Of a stretch of DNA of 64,000 bases, positions 44,064 to 53,547 are shown piece after piece. Position 1 is the stretch's first letter. Each line of letters opens with the position of its first letter. Made by a program: the position numbers and the translations under genes. The notes beneath the pieces are model-generated. The model saw only the letters and a list, made by a program, of their open reading frames with translations, did not search any database and had not been told where the DNA came from. This DNA is from JAAYBQ01 sp035403465 (GTDB taxonomy: Bacteria; Spirochaetota; UBA4802; UBA5550), in contig DAONFG010000007.1 of assembly GCA_035403465.1 (NCBI GenBank), positions 1 through 64,000 on the forward strand. Direction: 5' to 3'.

Positions 44064-44846
44064 TTGTTGCAGAATAATCATAAAAAAGAATTCTCCAGGC
44101 TTAGAAAAAAACTCATACTCTATTTTATACTCATCTCGGTGGTTTCCATTTCGGTCAGTGCCGAGATAATTTTTGAGTTCAGCTCAGGGAGACTTAAAAA
44201 TGAAATCAGGGAGAACCTCATAGTCTCTCTCAGCAGTTCGGTTTCGCCGGCCATTGTGCAGAAGGTCGGAGTAGAGAACCTTGACTCCGCAGTAAGCAGG
44301 CCGCTTACAACCCTCCGGAACAGGATGATCCTGCTGCTCCTGGTCATATTCTCCTGTATTGTCGGCGCTTTTATCCTTTTTACACGCGACATTGTTTCAC
44401 CGATGGACGGGATTGTAGAAGCAACGAAAAAGATTGCCGATGGAGACCTGACTGTTCTGGTGCCTGTCATGAGCGACGATGAGATCGGCCAGATCGCAAA
44501 ACTTATAAACGACATGAACGTTAACTTACAGGATATGGTTATGCAGATCAGGGGCGAGATCGGCAGGCACAAGAAAAAAATCCGCGAAGCCACGGACAAG
44601 ATAATTTTCATGGGGCATGTGGAATCGGCAGTAGAGATAATAGACAACAAACTGATGAAGCTTTCTGATTTTAAAAAAATGATACGCCTCAGCGGCGATG
44701 TTGTGAAAATTCTTGAACTTATGCTTGAAGACCTTTCCGCTCTTGAAACATTTGTTCGCATGTACAAGACTTACGCGATTCATCCTGAAATAGAACAAAA
44801 AGAGATCGACAATGTCATGAATGAATATTTCGAGGATGATGAATAG
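44064..44846 (+). CDS. two-TM HAMP-domain protein
   Basis: A 260-residue protein starting with TTG (44064 or 44067; AGG about 8 nt upstream). TM1 is about residues 19-37, a short periplasmic loop of about 50 residues follows, TM2 is about 88-107, then a HAMP domain with 'IVSPMDGIVEATKKIADGDLTVLVPVMSDDEIGQIAKLINDM'. A roughly 100-residue helical cytosolic tail ends in an acidic stretch. There is no kinase, MCP, cyclase or phosphatase output domain, which is unusual for HAMP proteins. It is the first gene of a tight unit with TauE/SafE (8-nt gap) and an MCP-like gene. Confidence 0.85.
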   Translation: MLQNNHKKEFSRLRKKLILYFILISVVSISVSAEIIFEFSSGRLKNEIRENLIVSLSSSVSPAIVQKVGVENLDSAVSRPLTTLRNRMILLLLVIFSCIVGAFILFTRDIVSPMDGIVEATKKIADGDLTVLVPVMSDDEIGQIAKLINDMNVNLQDMVMQIRGEIGRHKKKIREATDKIIFMGHVESAVEIIDNKLMKLSDFKKMIRLSGDVVKILELMLEDLSALETFVRMYKTYAIHPEIEQKEIDNVMNEYFEDDE

Positions 44847-44854
44847 GAGACCCC

Positions 44855-45631
44855 ATGAGTTTTGAATACTGGTACATGTTTCCTGTTGCAGTGACCATAG
44901 CAGTGCTGGCCAACTCCTCCGGTTTTTCCGGCGGGGTCCTGTTTCAGCCCATATTCAACCTTGTCCTGAACCTGCCCATACAGACATCTGTTGCAACTGG
45001 AATAGCAACAGAAACCGTCGGTATGACAAGCGGCGCAATAAGGTATATCTACTACAACATGGTTGAACTCTCACTTGGATTCACTATGCTCATGCTTGCA
45101 ATACCCGGGATTGTAATCGGCAACCACGCGCTGATTGTGATTAATGGCGACCTGCTCAAATTCATACTGGGTTTTATAATTATTTTTGTGGCCTCAATGC
45201 AGTTTGTCAACGCTGTCCGCAAATCATACGGCAAACGGGACCATGTACCGGTTGAAGACATATACCCCCTTATGTGGGTCCCCCCTATTGCGGGTTTTTT
45301 TTCCGCATCAACAGGGACCGGTGTATGCGAACTGTCGCAGCCGCTTCTTGAAAAGGGACTTAACCTGAAAACAAAGAGGGCAAACGCCACAGCAATCCTT
45401 GTCGAAGCATCGGCTGACTGGGTCATTACCATCCTGAACCTCCAGGCCGGGATGATAATGTGGAAACTGTGGATCTTCACCGGTGCAGGTGTTATCATCG
45501 GCGGACAGATAGGCCCGTATATCTCGCGTTTTCTTCCCGACAGGCTGATCAAGATTATCTTTTCACTCGCTGTTATTATCATCGGTTCATTCTATTTATA
45601 TAAAGGTTTTATCTGGTTAAAAAACATGTAA
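44855..45631 (+). CDS. TauE/SafE family membrane transporter
   Basis: A 258-residue protein with eight or so helices. 'GFSGGVLFQPIFNLVLNLPIQTSVATGIATETVGMTSG' at residues 23-60 and 'GFFSASTGTGVCELSQPLLEKGLNLKTKRANATAILVEASADW' near 148-190 are the duplicated family signature. Members export sulfite, sulfonates or related C2 anions, or transport unknown solutes. It is embedded between two sensory genes with gaps of 8 and 15 nt, so transport and sensing may be coupled. ATG preceded by AGGAGACCCC. Confidence 0.9.
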   Translation: MSFEYWYMFPVAVTIAVLANSSGFSGGVLFQPIFNLVLNLPIQTSVATGIATETVGMTSGAIRYIYYNMVELSLGFTMLMLAIPGIVIGNHALIVINGDLLKFILGFIIIFVASMQFVNAVRKSYGKRDHVPVEDIYPLMWVPPIAGFFSASTGTGVCELSQPLLEKGLNLKTKRANATAILVEASADWVITILNLQAGMIMWKLWIFTGAGVIIGGQIGPYISRFLPDRLIKIIFSLAVIIIGSFYLYKGFIWLKNM

Positions 45632-45646
45632 CTGCGGCGGAGGGGC

Positions 45647-47335
45647 ATGGGAATTTTAGCTTTTCTTGAGAGTCCTGGCGGAATCACGGTTCTCCACTCG
45701 CTGCAGGCAGTTCTCTTTTCGATCATGGTCTACATACTTGCTGCGGAATACCGGCGTACAAGAGACTCATCGCTTGTATATAAACTCCTGGCGTCGTGCA
45801 GCATAACACTGATTAGCGCCGGCACAGCTGTCATAAGCATATTGTCGGTGTTATATGGAATAGCAGCAGGAGAAAAATATTTTCCGCTGTTGTTCAACGC
45901 GCTCTTTGCACTCAATGTACTCTTCCTCGCGCGGGCGTTCACATACGATCATGTTTCTAACAGGCGGCGTTTTTCGCTGATTATAAATTCAGGGATGGTG
46001 CTCGCCGTAGTGGTTTATGTTCTGGCGCAGATCTACTGGATCAGGGTGTACAGTCCGGGCATGCTGTTTATCAGGTCAGGTGCACAGATACTCTTTTCGT
46101 CTTTTTTTATTATCACGCTCTCATTCTCGATCTATTTCATGGCACGGTTCAGAAAAAAGTACAAGTTCAGGCTGATCACCGGATTCTTTTCTATTGCAGT
46201 GGTCCAGGTTATCGTTGTTTATATTGCTGCAAACGATACTGTTCCTCCAATGCTCGGGGTTATCCGGGCTGCGGCGCCCATACTTGTGCCATTGATGTTT
46301 ACAAGCGTCGTGTTCAAGGAGCTGATCGAACGTGTTGTATCCCTGGTCGACAGCATACGCCTCACCTTTGAGCAGCAGCGGGAACTCACAAGTGAACTCA
46401 TCAGGATCGGCAGCGACCTCTCATCCATGTCCGATACACTTGTTAAAAGCGCCATGGACGGCTGGAGTAAACTTTCGCTCGTCGTGGAACTCATAAGAAA
46501 GCAGATAGAAGACAGCGACAACCTTATAGGCATTTCATCCAATGCACGCGGTTATTTTTCAGGATTTGACCCGGAACTCCTTAACTCGCTTCTTAACAAA
46601 CTAAAAGCGGCCATGCTTGAACAGCCGCTTTCAACAGCTTCAAGGGATGAAGATCTCCACGGGAAACTTGCAGATAAACTGAACGGCAGCATTGAACTGG
46701 TTCAGCGCATGTACGGACATGCAGTAAGACTTCAACAGATGATCCCGGCCATCAGCAGCTTCGTTGACGAAATAGATGATATATCGGACAGGACCAGTAT
46801 GCTTGCGCTCAACGCATCGATTGAGGCCGCGCGCGCAGGTGAGCACGGCTGGGGCTTCGCAATTGTTGCAGATGAGGTGAGCAGGCTTTCCGAAAGTTCG
46901 ATCGAGGGCGCAAAAAAATTCAGGGGCGAGATACGTTCACTGGCAGGGTATCTAACATTGTCGATTGAAAGCGCTTATTCGCTCCGCGAAAGTATCCAGG
47001 GTACGGCAGCATCAATCCCCATACTTTTAAATAAAGAAATGCAGCCTGCAGACCGGGAACCGCTGCTTATGACCCTGGACGAGATTAAAAACCTGATTGC
47101 CAGGTACAGCGGAATTATTTCAGGAATATTCCGGGAGGCTGAATTCATATCACTTATAACCGGAAAAAATGTGGAACACTCAAATGAAATGAAAACCAAG
47201 ATAAGCGAGCACATACGCAACCTTGAATCAATAGCCGGGATAAGCGACCAGATAAACGAACTCATTGCAAACCTGAACGGCAAGATAAACGGCCTTATAC
47301 AGAATTCCGCAGAGCTTGAGAAGCTGCTCAAATAG
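45647..47335 (+). CDS. 7TM methyl-accepting chemotaxis-like protein
   Basis: A 562-residue protein. Residues 1-230 hold seven hydrophobic helices without a periplasmic ligand-binding domain, similar to 7TM sensor-kinase input domains. A long cytosolic coiled coil follows with the MCP hairpin tip 'SMLALNASIEAARAGEHGWGFAIVADEVSRLSESS' near residues 385-420. The signalling region is shorter than in classical MCPs, and methylation pairs are not obvious. It probably talks to CheA/CheW-like partners (none nearby) or acts as a HAMP-like scaffold. Third gene of the unit. Confidence 0.87.
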   Translation: MGILAFLESPGGITVLHSLQAVLFSIMVYILAAEYRRTRDSSLVYKLLASCSITLISAGTAVISILSVLYGIAAGEKYFPLLFNALFALNVLFLARAFTYDHVSNRRRFSLIINSGMVLAVVVYVLAQIYWIRVYSPGMLFIRSGAQILFSSFFIITLSFSIYFMARFRKKYKFRLITGFFSIAVVQVIVVYIAANDTVPPMLGVIRAAAPILVPLMFTSVVFKELIERVVSLVDSIRLTFEQQRELTSELIRIGSDLSSMSDTLVKSAMDGWSKLSLVVELIRKQIEDSDNLIGISSNARGYFSGFDPELLNSLLNKLKAAMLEQPLSTASRDEDLHGKLADKLNGSIELVQRMYGHAVRLQQMIPAISSFVDEIDDISDRTSMLALNASIEAARAGEHGWGFAIVADEVSRLSESSIEGAKKFRGEIRSLAGYLTLSIESAYSLRESIQGTAASIPILLNKEMQPADREPLLMTLDEIKNLIARYSGIISGIFREAEFISLITGKNVEHSNEMKTKISEHIRNLESIAGISDQINELIANLNGKINGLIQNSAELEKLLK

Positions 47336-47695
47336 GCTGCACCTGAAATAAAAATATTTATTGTAATCCGGGTGAATTGCTGATAATTGCCGGGGTCAGA
47401 GCCTATCCTGAGACAGACAATTCAGCTTAACAAACAGTTCGGGTCCCCTGAAACACCGGATGGTTAGTGGAGATGCCGGCATTGACTTTAAGTTCCGGCA
47501 GGCCCGCAATAATCATTATCTATTTTTGTTTAATATTTTTCTCCTGTTAGTGTTAGTACTTTATTATATTTCCGGTATGTTTTTATCACCGGATAAATGT
47601 ATCCCACTGACTTTTACTGCACACTGATTGGCGTTTTTTTGTCGCGATCTGATCGGGCATAATGAGCTGAATCTAAACTATAAATGCGCACCTGT
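47336..47695. other. intergenic region, 360 bp
   Basis: Between the MCP-like gene and the ankyrin gene. One hairpin TGCCGG/CCGGCA (47474-47500) is visible. No ORF with a ribosome-binding site and no RNA gene were recognised. Confidence 0.4.
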
Positions 47696-48244
47696 TTACA
47701 TTGACTGCTGAATCATATATGCAACTTCTGCATTCCCGCGCTCAAGGGCAATTTCATTCGCTGTTTTACCATCCCTGCTCAACACACTGACATCAGCTTT
47801 ATTATCAAGAAGGGATTTTGCTGCACGCACATACCCATGATGAGCGCATCCGTGCAGCGGTGTATATCCGGTTTCAGGACTGAGCTCATTAATCCCCTCT
47901 CCGCTTGCCAGCAATCCCCCCATAAGCTGAAGCCATGTGCTTTCAGCTATATTTTTTTCTTCTATAGCCATGTTAATTTCAGCAATGCGGTTCTCATCGC
48001 CTATCCTGGCTAAAGCGATCTTTTTGACATTATCAGCCATTAATCTTTCTTCTACAGTTAAAGACAGAGAAATTGATCTCCTGATAAGATCTACTGCTTC
48101 TTCAACCCGCCCCAGATTAATCAAGGCAAACGACTTTCCCATCCGGGAGTTAAAATGTAGAAAATCGCGCGTGAGCGCCTCATCCAGAAATAAAAGTGCT
48201 TTTTCAGTCTGTCCTGCCTGCATGGCAAGCGCACCCTTTGTCAT
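47696..48244 (-). CDS. TPR/ankyrin-repeat protein
   Basis: A 182-residue protein. Residues 1-90 look like tetratricopeptide helices ('AMQAGQTEKALLFLDEALTRD', 'SFALINLGRVEEAVDLI'). Residues 125-180 hold two ankyrin units ('TGYTPLHGCAHHGYVRAAKSLLDNKADVS', 'DGKTANEIALERGNAEVAYMI'). There is no signal peptide and the protein begins in the middle of a repeat-like helix, so it may be N-terminally truncated. Ribosome-binding site is weak. Protein-binding scaffold is likely; function is unknown. Confidence 0.72.
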   Translation of the reverse strand: MTKGALAMQAGQTEKALLFLDEALTRDFLHFNSRMGKSFALINLGRVEEAVDLIRRSISLSLTVEERLMADNVKKIALARIGDENRIAEINMAIEEKNIAESTWLQLMGGLLASGEGINELSPETGYTPLHGCAHHGYVRAAKSLLDNKADVSVLSRDGKTANEIALERGNAEVAYMIQQSM

Positions 48245-48327
48245 TATCCGGTTTGTTTTTCATCGATAAAAAAACTTTGCTTTTTCATTAAGCCTCTTTA
48301 TATATAGTTTGATATATTATAATCCCT

Positions 48328-48360
48328 GTATTAAACAAGGCTAACTTATAAAGGTTAGCC
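48328..48360 (-). terminator. terminator of the 92-residue gene
   Basis: On the minus strand GGCTAAC and GTTAGCC pair around CTTTATAA, followed by TTGTTT. It is 20 nt downstream of the stop codon at 48380. Confidence 0.6.
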
Positions 48361-48379
48361 ATTTACCTTCCTGCATTTT

Positions 48380-48658
48380 TTAAAACAGGACAATTATTTC
48401 ATACTGACCGCGCTGACCTAAAAACTGGTAGGATACTTTTTCCGGGACTTGCCATCCATTACTTTTCGCAGTTTCTTTAAAGATATTTATAACGTCCAGT
48501 TCACCTGGTCTTTCATTAATTGTCTGACAAGAAATAGGTGAATAAAAAAACTCAAACCCGATTATTCTCTCATTGATAAGCATTTGAACGGCTTCTTTAC
48601 CCATATCCTGCGGCGGTTTAAAACCTTCAATTCCTAAAACAACTATTCCTCTCTCCAT
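48380..48658 (-). CDS. hypothetical protein, 92 residues
   Basis: A 92-residue cytosolic protein with an ideal AAGGAGTAATTCC before the ATG. It contains 'ERPGELDVINIFKETAKSNGWQVP' and ends in hydrophobic 'YEIIVLF'. No family recognised. It lies 82 nt downstream of the 123-residue gene and both could be accessory cargo such as immunity-type proteins, which is speculative. Confidence 0.65.
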   Translation of the reverse strand: MERGIVVLGIEGFKPPQDMGKEAVQMLINERIIGFEFFYSPISCQTINERPGELDVINIFKETAKSNGWQVPEKVSYQFLGQRGQYEIIVLF

Positions 48659-48740
48659 GGAATTACTCCTTAAAAAATGTTTGCTGATATTAAACTTTAC
48701 TCCAAGAAGTTTAATAAAAGTGCACTTGATGGTTTTATCA

Positions 48741-49112
48741 TTAAGGCATCCAATGGCCTATACCTCTGAAAAAATTGTTTAACATTCCTGAATATTCCAT
48801 ATTTTTTTGTGATGCAATTTCAATAGCCTTTCTCATGGTTGATTCCTCTCCTAATTCATACAGTGCTTTCCCGATTTTCTGGATTGCTTCCCATTGTGGA
48901 TAATCTTTAATCAAGGGCCACTTGTTTTGACTCCCCCATGAATAGGCCTCATCCATTTTTTCCGTTAATTGTTCTGCAAGTGAATAAACAGTAACCGGCA
49001 TATCATATTCCTCCATAATTTCCAATTTACACAGCATCCAATCCGACCAATCCCCGGAAGACAATGACCCGGGGAGGGACATACTATTTTTAACAGCAGT
49101 GGCTAAAATCAA
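48741..49112 (-). CDS. hypothetical protein, up to 123 residues
   Basis: The frame starts at a TTG (49112) and has an ATG 11 codons in (49082), and no good ribosome-binding site precedes either. It contains 'DWSDWMLCKLEIMEEYDMPVTVY' and helical 'MRKAIEIASQKNMEYSGMLNNFF', ending 'GIGHWMP'. The missing start signal suggests it could be 5'-truncated or decaying. No family recognised. Confidence 0.5.
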   Translation of the reverse strand: MILATAVKNSMSLPGSLSSGDWSDWMLCKLEIMEEYDMPVTVYSLAEQLTEKMDEAYSWGSQNKWPLIKDYPQWEAIQKIGKALYELGEESTMRKAIEIASQKNMEYSGMLNNFFRGIGHWMP

Positions 49113-49169
49113 GCTATCTTATTAAACATTAAACACTAATTCAAAGCAAGACATCCGGCGGGGAGGCGG

Positions 49170-49225
49170 AAAATGGCCATAAAAAAATATGGACATCCCG
49201 GCAAATTCCCGGAATGTCCATATTC
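49170..49225 (-). terminator. repeat-type rho-independent terminator, copy 1
   Basis: On the minus strand ATATGGACATTCCGGG and CCGGGATGTCCATAT fold into a strong stem followed by TTTTTTT and ATGG, 34 nt after the stop of the kinase/AraC gene. A near-copy is at 56010. Confidence 0.88.
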
Positions 49226-49259
49226 TACTATAGAAAAAATGTATTAATCAGGACTGTTA

Positions 49260-52238
49260 TTAATTTCTCATGCCTGCCAGTTCTCTGTATTCAACCGGGC
49301 TGACTGATGTGTATTTTTTAAATACACGGTTGAATGTCCTGATATTGTCAAAACCTACATCAATGGAAATGCGGATAACCGTATTGTCGGTTTCCTCGAG
49401 CCTGCGCCTGGCCTCTGATATGCGGAGTTCATTTATATATTCGTTCAGGGTTTTGCCAGTGTACTGGTAAAACATTCTGCCGAAGGTGTCCGGGTTCATC
49501 CCCGTGCTCACGGCAAGGTCTTCGCGTGAAAGTTCCTGCGTGTAATTCTCCCTGATAAACGCGCAGGTTGCATCAAATACCGACGCATGATCACTTGTCA
49601 GTTTCTTTTTGTGGACCGATTTAAGTTTCTCCATAAGGCTGTTATAGTTTCTCACTGCGGCGTTGCGCAGTCTCCCGAGCTCAACCTGGTTCCTTATGCG
49701 CAGAAGGAGTTCAGCCGAACTGAAAGGCTTTGTGATATAATCTGTAGCGCCGAGATCAAGGCCCTCCATTTTCATGAAATTGTCGGCCCGCGCAGTGAGG
49801 AATATGACGGGCATGTCCATGAACCTTTCGTTATCACGTATTCGATGGAGCAGTTCATAGCCGTCCATTCCAGGCATCATTATATCCGACAGCACCAGGT
49901 CGATCTCCCCGGCTGATTCCATGATCTTCAGCGCTTCATTGCCGTCCGATGCGGCATACACGCTGTATTTTTCATGAAGCATTTTCACAAGCATATTACG
50001 CAGATCAGCATTGTCCTCAACAACGAGTATTGATGGCCCGTCATCTACTTTAAAGCCGGGTACAGTATTCTCCAAAGTCTTACGTACCGGGTCCATGCCC
50101 CGGACATGGTGTATTCCGGCCCCATGCTCTCCGCTGTTGTCCGTAAATTTTACGTCTTCCCTGCCGGCGAAGTGGTTCATCCCCGGCCTGAACTTTACGG
50201 TAAAATGAGTCCCGTGGTTATCCGGATATTCCTCTGAATACCTGCTTGTCACAGATACCTCTCCGCCGTGAAGCTCCACGAGTTCCTTTACAATTGAGAG
50301 CCCGATACCGGTTCCCTCGTAATGCCGGGTTGGACCAGTGTCTGCCTGGGTGAAACGGTCAAAAATCGAAGCTACTTTATCACCAGGTATGCCGCATCCT
50401 GTGTCGCTGAATTTAATTACAGGCCGGCCTTCTTCATTGTTAACACATACATTTATGTTTCCGCCCGCTGACGTGAATTTAAAGGAATTTGAAAAGAAGT
50501 TTGATATGACATGCTGTATCCTCTCCCTGTCAACGAAAGCTTTTGCAGGCCCGGCGCATGTGTACTCAAGTTTTATCCCCCTGAGTTTTGCCGCTGATTC
50601 CATCTGGCCGCAGAATTCTTTTACCAGTACCGACAGGTCATTTTCGGATATATTGAGTTTCATTTTACCCGCTGTTATACGCGATACGTCAAGAAGGTCG
50701 TTTATGAGGGAGAGTAGGTTAAGGCTGTTCCGTTTTATCAACTTCAGCGACTCCCTGTCCATATTGCCGCCCGCAAGCGCATCCTCCACAGGGGCAAGTA
50801 TGAGCGTAAGGGGTGTGCGCAGTTCGTGGGATATGTTGGAAAAGAAATCGGTTTTTACGCGGTCAAGTTCACGGAGCTTTTCATTTGCGGCTGCAAGTTC
50901 AGTTGTACGCTCCGATACTTTAAGTTCGAGCGTTTCAGTTGCCTCTTTCTGTATGCGCAGCGCTTTATGCTGCGCCTCATCCTTCTCCTGCTTCATGATG
51001 TTTATACGGTAGGCAAGGGCAAAGGAGAGAAGTACAGTTTCGAGCACTGTTGCAAGTGAAAAATAATTATTAGTAAAACCGTTTGATTTAATAAAACCAT
51101 AATTCTTTAATATTACAATTACTGATCCAGACAGCAGAAGCGTCCATGAAATAAAAAGTATTTTCGCTGGTCTGCTGATAATTGATCGTATTGCTGACGA
51201 TATGATAATTAATATGGAACCAGAAATAACTAAAGCATTCTGGATAACAACAGAAATAAGCCCGTAACCGGCAAACGGCGGTATAAGATTCAGAATAGAA
51301 ATGATAATAATAAGTATAAACAATTTATTAATTAAGGGCTGGTTTTTCTTAGTATTTAAAAAATTCATTACAAAAAGTACGGCGGTTATACAGGCAATGG
51401 TTTCTGAAAGAGGAAAGCCTATTCTGGTAATATCCGGGTATGTCATCCTTAAAAGTTCAGCCCCTGCCCCGCTGTATAAAAGATTATAACCCAGCATAGA
51501 GAATATATATAAGCTGTAGTAAAGATAACTTCTGTCCCTTATGGATATATACAAAAACAGGTTGTATAAAATCATAACTATCAGGATGCCCACAAATCCG
51601 CCCATGATATAGATCTCATTTTTTTCCTGCTTCTGATATTCCTCAATCACCCATATTTTAAGAGGGAGCTGGATACAGTAATCAGACTTCACCCGGATAT
51701 AGACGGACTGGTCTTTATTAAAAAACGGAATATCGAAGAGAAAGCTGCGGCTTACATTTTCTTGTGACATGACGGGTATATTGTACCCTTTTGTTATCTC
51801 GAAGAAAGAATTGTTTTTATCAAGGTAATATAGTTTGACTGTGTCAATCAGGTGCCACGACAGTTCCAGCCTGTACCTGTCAATGCTCCCTGAATTTTTT
51901 AATGACATACGGAACCAATATGCTGATTTAGTGAAACCCAGATTGGGAATATCCCATTCACTCCGGACCCACCTGTTCTGCAATTCAGGTTTTATCACGT
52001 CATCAATGGTGAGGCTGGCGTCCGGGTCCTCAAGGATCTCCATGTAACGTCCCAGGTTTACTGATTCAGTACTGTCATCAATAATTACAGGCGTAACCCC
52101 ACCGAGTTTTTTTACCGGTATAAAAATCATGAAAAGTATTAAACATATAAGCAGACATGAGGAATGGGGGTGCATTTTATTTTTAAATGCCATAAATATG
52201 CGTGATCGTATCCGTAAAATAAAGGCGTTATCTGCCAC
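49260..52238 (-). CDS. 7TM-DISM hybrid histidine kinase with receiver and AraC-type HTH
   Basis: A 992-residue one-protein two-component system. A signal/anchor helix starts it, then a 7TMR-DISM extracellular domain ('GRYMEILEDPDASLTIDDV', 'SAYWFRMSLKN') and seven helices (about 215-415). HisKA follows with 'FFSNISHELRTPLTLIL' near 462, then HATPase ('DTGCGIPGD', 'GTGIGLSIVKELVELHGG'). A receiver has 'LVVEDNADL' and 'LVLSDIMMPGMDG' near 755-800, and a C-terminal AraC HTH has 'LAVSTGMNPDTFGRMF' and 'ISIDVGFDNIRTFNRVFKKYTSVSPVEYR'. It probably senses a carbohydrate-like ligand and directly regulates a promoter. GTG start with GGAGGT 10 nt upstream. No obvious target operon is adjacent. Confidence 0.93.
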   Translation of the reverse strand: MADNAFILRIRSRIFMAFKNKMHPHSSCLLICLILFMIFIPVKKLGGVTPVIIDDSTESVNLGRYMEILEDPDASLTIDDVIKPELQNRWVRSEWDIPNLGFTKSAYWFRMSLKNSGSIDRYRLELSWHLIDTVKLYYLDKNNSFFEITKGYNIPVMSQENVSRSFLFDIPFFNKDQSVYIRVKSDYCIQLPLKIWVIEEYQKQEKNEIYIMGGFVGILIVMILYNLFLYISIRDRSYLYYSLYIFSMLGYNLLYSGAGAELLRMTYPDITRIGFPLSETIACITAVLFVMNFLNTKKNQPLINKLFILIIIISILNLIPPFAGYGLISVVIQNALVISGSILIIISSAIRSIISRPAKILFISWTLLLSGSVIVILKNYGFIKSNGFTNNYFSLATVLETVLLSFALAYRINIMKQEKDEAQHKALRIQKEATETLELKVSERTTELAAANEKLRELDRVKTDFFSNISHELRTPLTLILAPVEDALAGGNMDRESLKLIKRNSLNLLSLINDLLDVSRITAGKMKLNISENDLSVLVKEFCGQMESAAKLRGIKLEYTCAGPAKAFVDRERIQHVISNFFSNSFKFTSAGGNINVCVNNEEGRPVIKFSDTGCGIPGDKVASIFDRFTQADTGPTRHYEGTGIGLSIVKELVELHGGEVSVTSRYSEEYPDNHGTHFTVKFRPGMNHFAGREDVKFTDNSGEHGAGIHHVRGMDPVRKTLENTVPGFKVDDGPSILVVEDNADLRNMLVKMLHEKYSVYAASDGNEALKIMESAGEIDLVLSDIMMPGMDGYELLHRIRDNERFMDMPVIFLTARADNFMKMEGLDLGATDYITKPFSSAELLLRIRNQVELGRLRNAAVRNYNSLMEKLKSVHKKKLTSDHASVFDATCAFIRENYTQELSREDLAVSTGMNPDTFGRMFYQYTGKTLNEYINELRISEARRRLEETDNTVIRISIDVGFDNIRTFNRVFKKYTSVSPVEYRELAGMRN

Positions 52239-52631
52239 TTTAAAATCTACCTCCGTTTACAAATCAGCATGTACCAAAAATATCAGCCTTGCTGCGAAAC
52301 AGCATATTACACTCGCGGGAAGCTTCTGCAGTGGTGTTTTGATATTTTACTATGTTGAATTAAATGCGGATTACAAATATATATCCGGGTTCCGGCGCAA
52401 AAGACTTATTTTTTGAAAGAGTAATCTGAAAAATCAGGTAAAAGTAAAGAATAAATTACAGGGTATGTTTAAATAACGGGGATTAAACTTAAAATATGAT
52501 TATTTTATGAACAGATTTATGGAAATATCCAATATCAGGTGTTTAGCGATATTAAAAAAGGATGAAGATATCCTGTATGCGTTTAAAAACCATTGCCGGC
52601 GCAGAGTTGGCCGCGCCGACACGTTTATATA
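52239..52631. other. intergenic region, 393 bp
   Basis: Holds the leader of the 7TM hybrid kinase and, at 52584-52618, a hairpin (CGGCGC/GCGCCG) with a minus-strand T run downstream of the lipoprotein gene. Plus-strand ORFs here lack ribosome-binding sites. Confidence 0.45.
52584..52618 (-). terminator. putative terminator of the 272-residue lipoprotein gene
   Basis: On the minus strand CGGCGC-GGCCAACTCT-GCGCCG is followed by GCAATGGTTTTT. It lies 14 nt after the stop codon. Confidence 0.65.
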
Positions 52632-53450
52632 TTACTCACTTATGAAATCACCAATTATCGATTCTGAATATCCCTTGACTGTTTCTGAGTATCCTTTTCC
52701 CTTTGCAGCAAGAGTATTGTATATTTTTTGTATTTCAAATTTTATTGCGTATTCCTTGTCCTCTATTCTGTTTGCTTCTTTTAATACTTTTTTTGGAAGC
52801 CGTTTTAGCTCTTCGGCCAACCTTAGATTTTCATTAGCCAGCTCATTCGCTCTTGCAGATTGTTTGTTCATTTCGTAAATATCATTATACGAAGGACCGC
52901 CGGGACTATTTAATACCTCTTTTCCTATTCTAAGGGCTTCATCTGTAACCTTATGAAATTCTTTTTCATTTGAGTCCATTTTATTCAAAATCTCATAGTA
53001 CCTGTTTCCCGCCTTTTCTTTCTGAAGATTAAGATATTCGGTTATTTTAATATCTGTCTTTTTGAAAAGAATTATTTCTTTATTTTCATTATCCTGGATG
53101 GTCTTGAACCAGTCATATTTTCTGATTGAACAGAAGAGCCGCCCGGCTGCTTCATATTCTTTCCTGCTGACATATTCCATTGCGTTTTCATTCACACTTT
53201 TTTCATACATCGCAGTATCGCTGAGCTCTTTATAATACCCGGCAGCCTTGCTATAATTTTTTAGTTTGTAAAAGCAGGTATCAGCCGCGGTCCGCAGACA
53301 CTTAGTACGTTTTTCATCTTTACACTCAGAGCAGTATTTGTCTGCGCTTGCAAAATCACCCTCTACAATATATGATTCAACTGAACTGCATGACATACAG
53401 AATAAACTCAAAACAATTGAAAATGTGAAATGGACTATTTTATTATACAT
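52632..53450 (-). CDS. lipoprotein with TPR-like helical body
   Basis: A 272-residue protein with a signal peptide ending in lipobox CMSC (Cys21). The mature part has short cysteine-bearing repeats ('GDFASADKYCSECKDEKRTKC', 'ADTCFYKLKNYSKAAGYYKEL', 'KEYEAAGRLFCSI') that look like tetratricopeptide units. A long helical tail follows ('ANELANENLRLAEELKRLPKKV'). Envelope-anchored; function unknown. Low-GC codon use compared with the metabolic genes in the window. Confidence 0.75.
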   Translation of the reverse strand: MYNKIVHFTFSIVLSLFCMSCSSVESYIVEGDFASADKYCSECKDEKRTKCLRTAADTCFYKLKNYSKAAGYYKELSDTAMYEKSVNENAMEYVSRKEYEAAGRLFCSIRKYDWFKTIQDNENKEIILFKKTDIKITEYLNLQKEKAGNRYYEILNKMDSNEKEFHKVTDEALRIGKEVLNSPGGPSYNDIYEMNKQSARANELANENLRLAEELKRLPKKVLKEANRIEDKEYAIKFEIQKIYNTLAAKGKGYSETVKGYSESIIGDFISE

Positions 53451-53547
53451 GTTCCCCCCATTGTATATCTATGAAATACCATTAAAACTGTTTCTCAGTA
53501 ATACAATACCACGCTACTAAAGACATATCGTTTAAAGAATACTAACA

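Noticed and set aside
52129..52416. Plus-strand frame of 95 codons upstream of the 7TM hybrid kinase
   Set aside because: Overlaps the kinase leader and coding start, without ribosome-binding site or homology.
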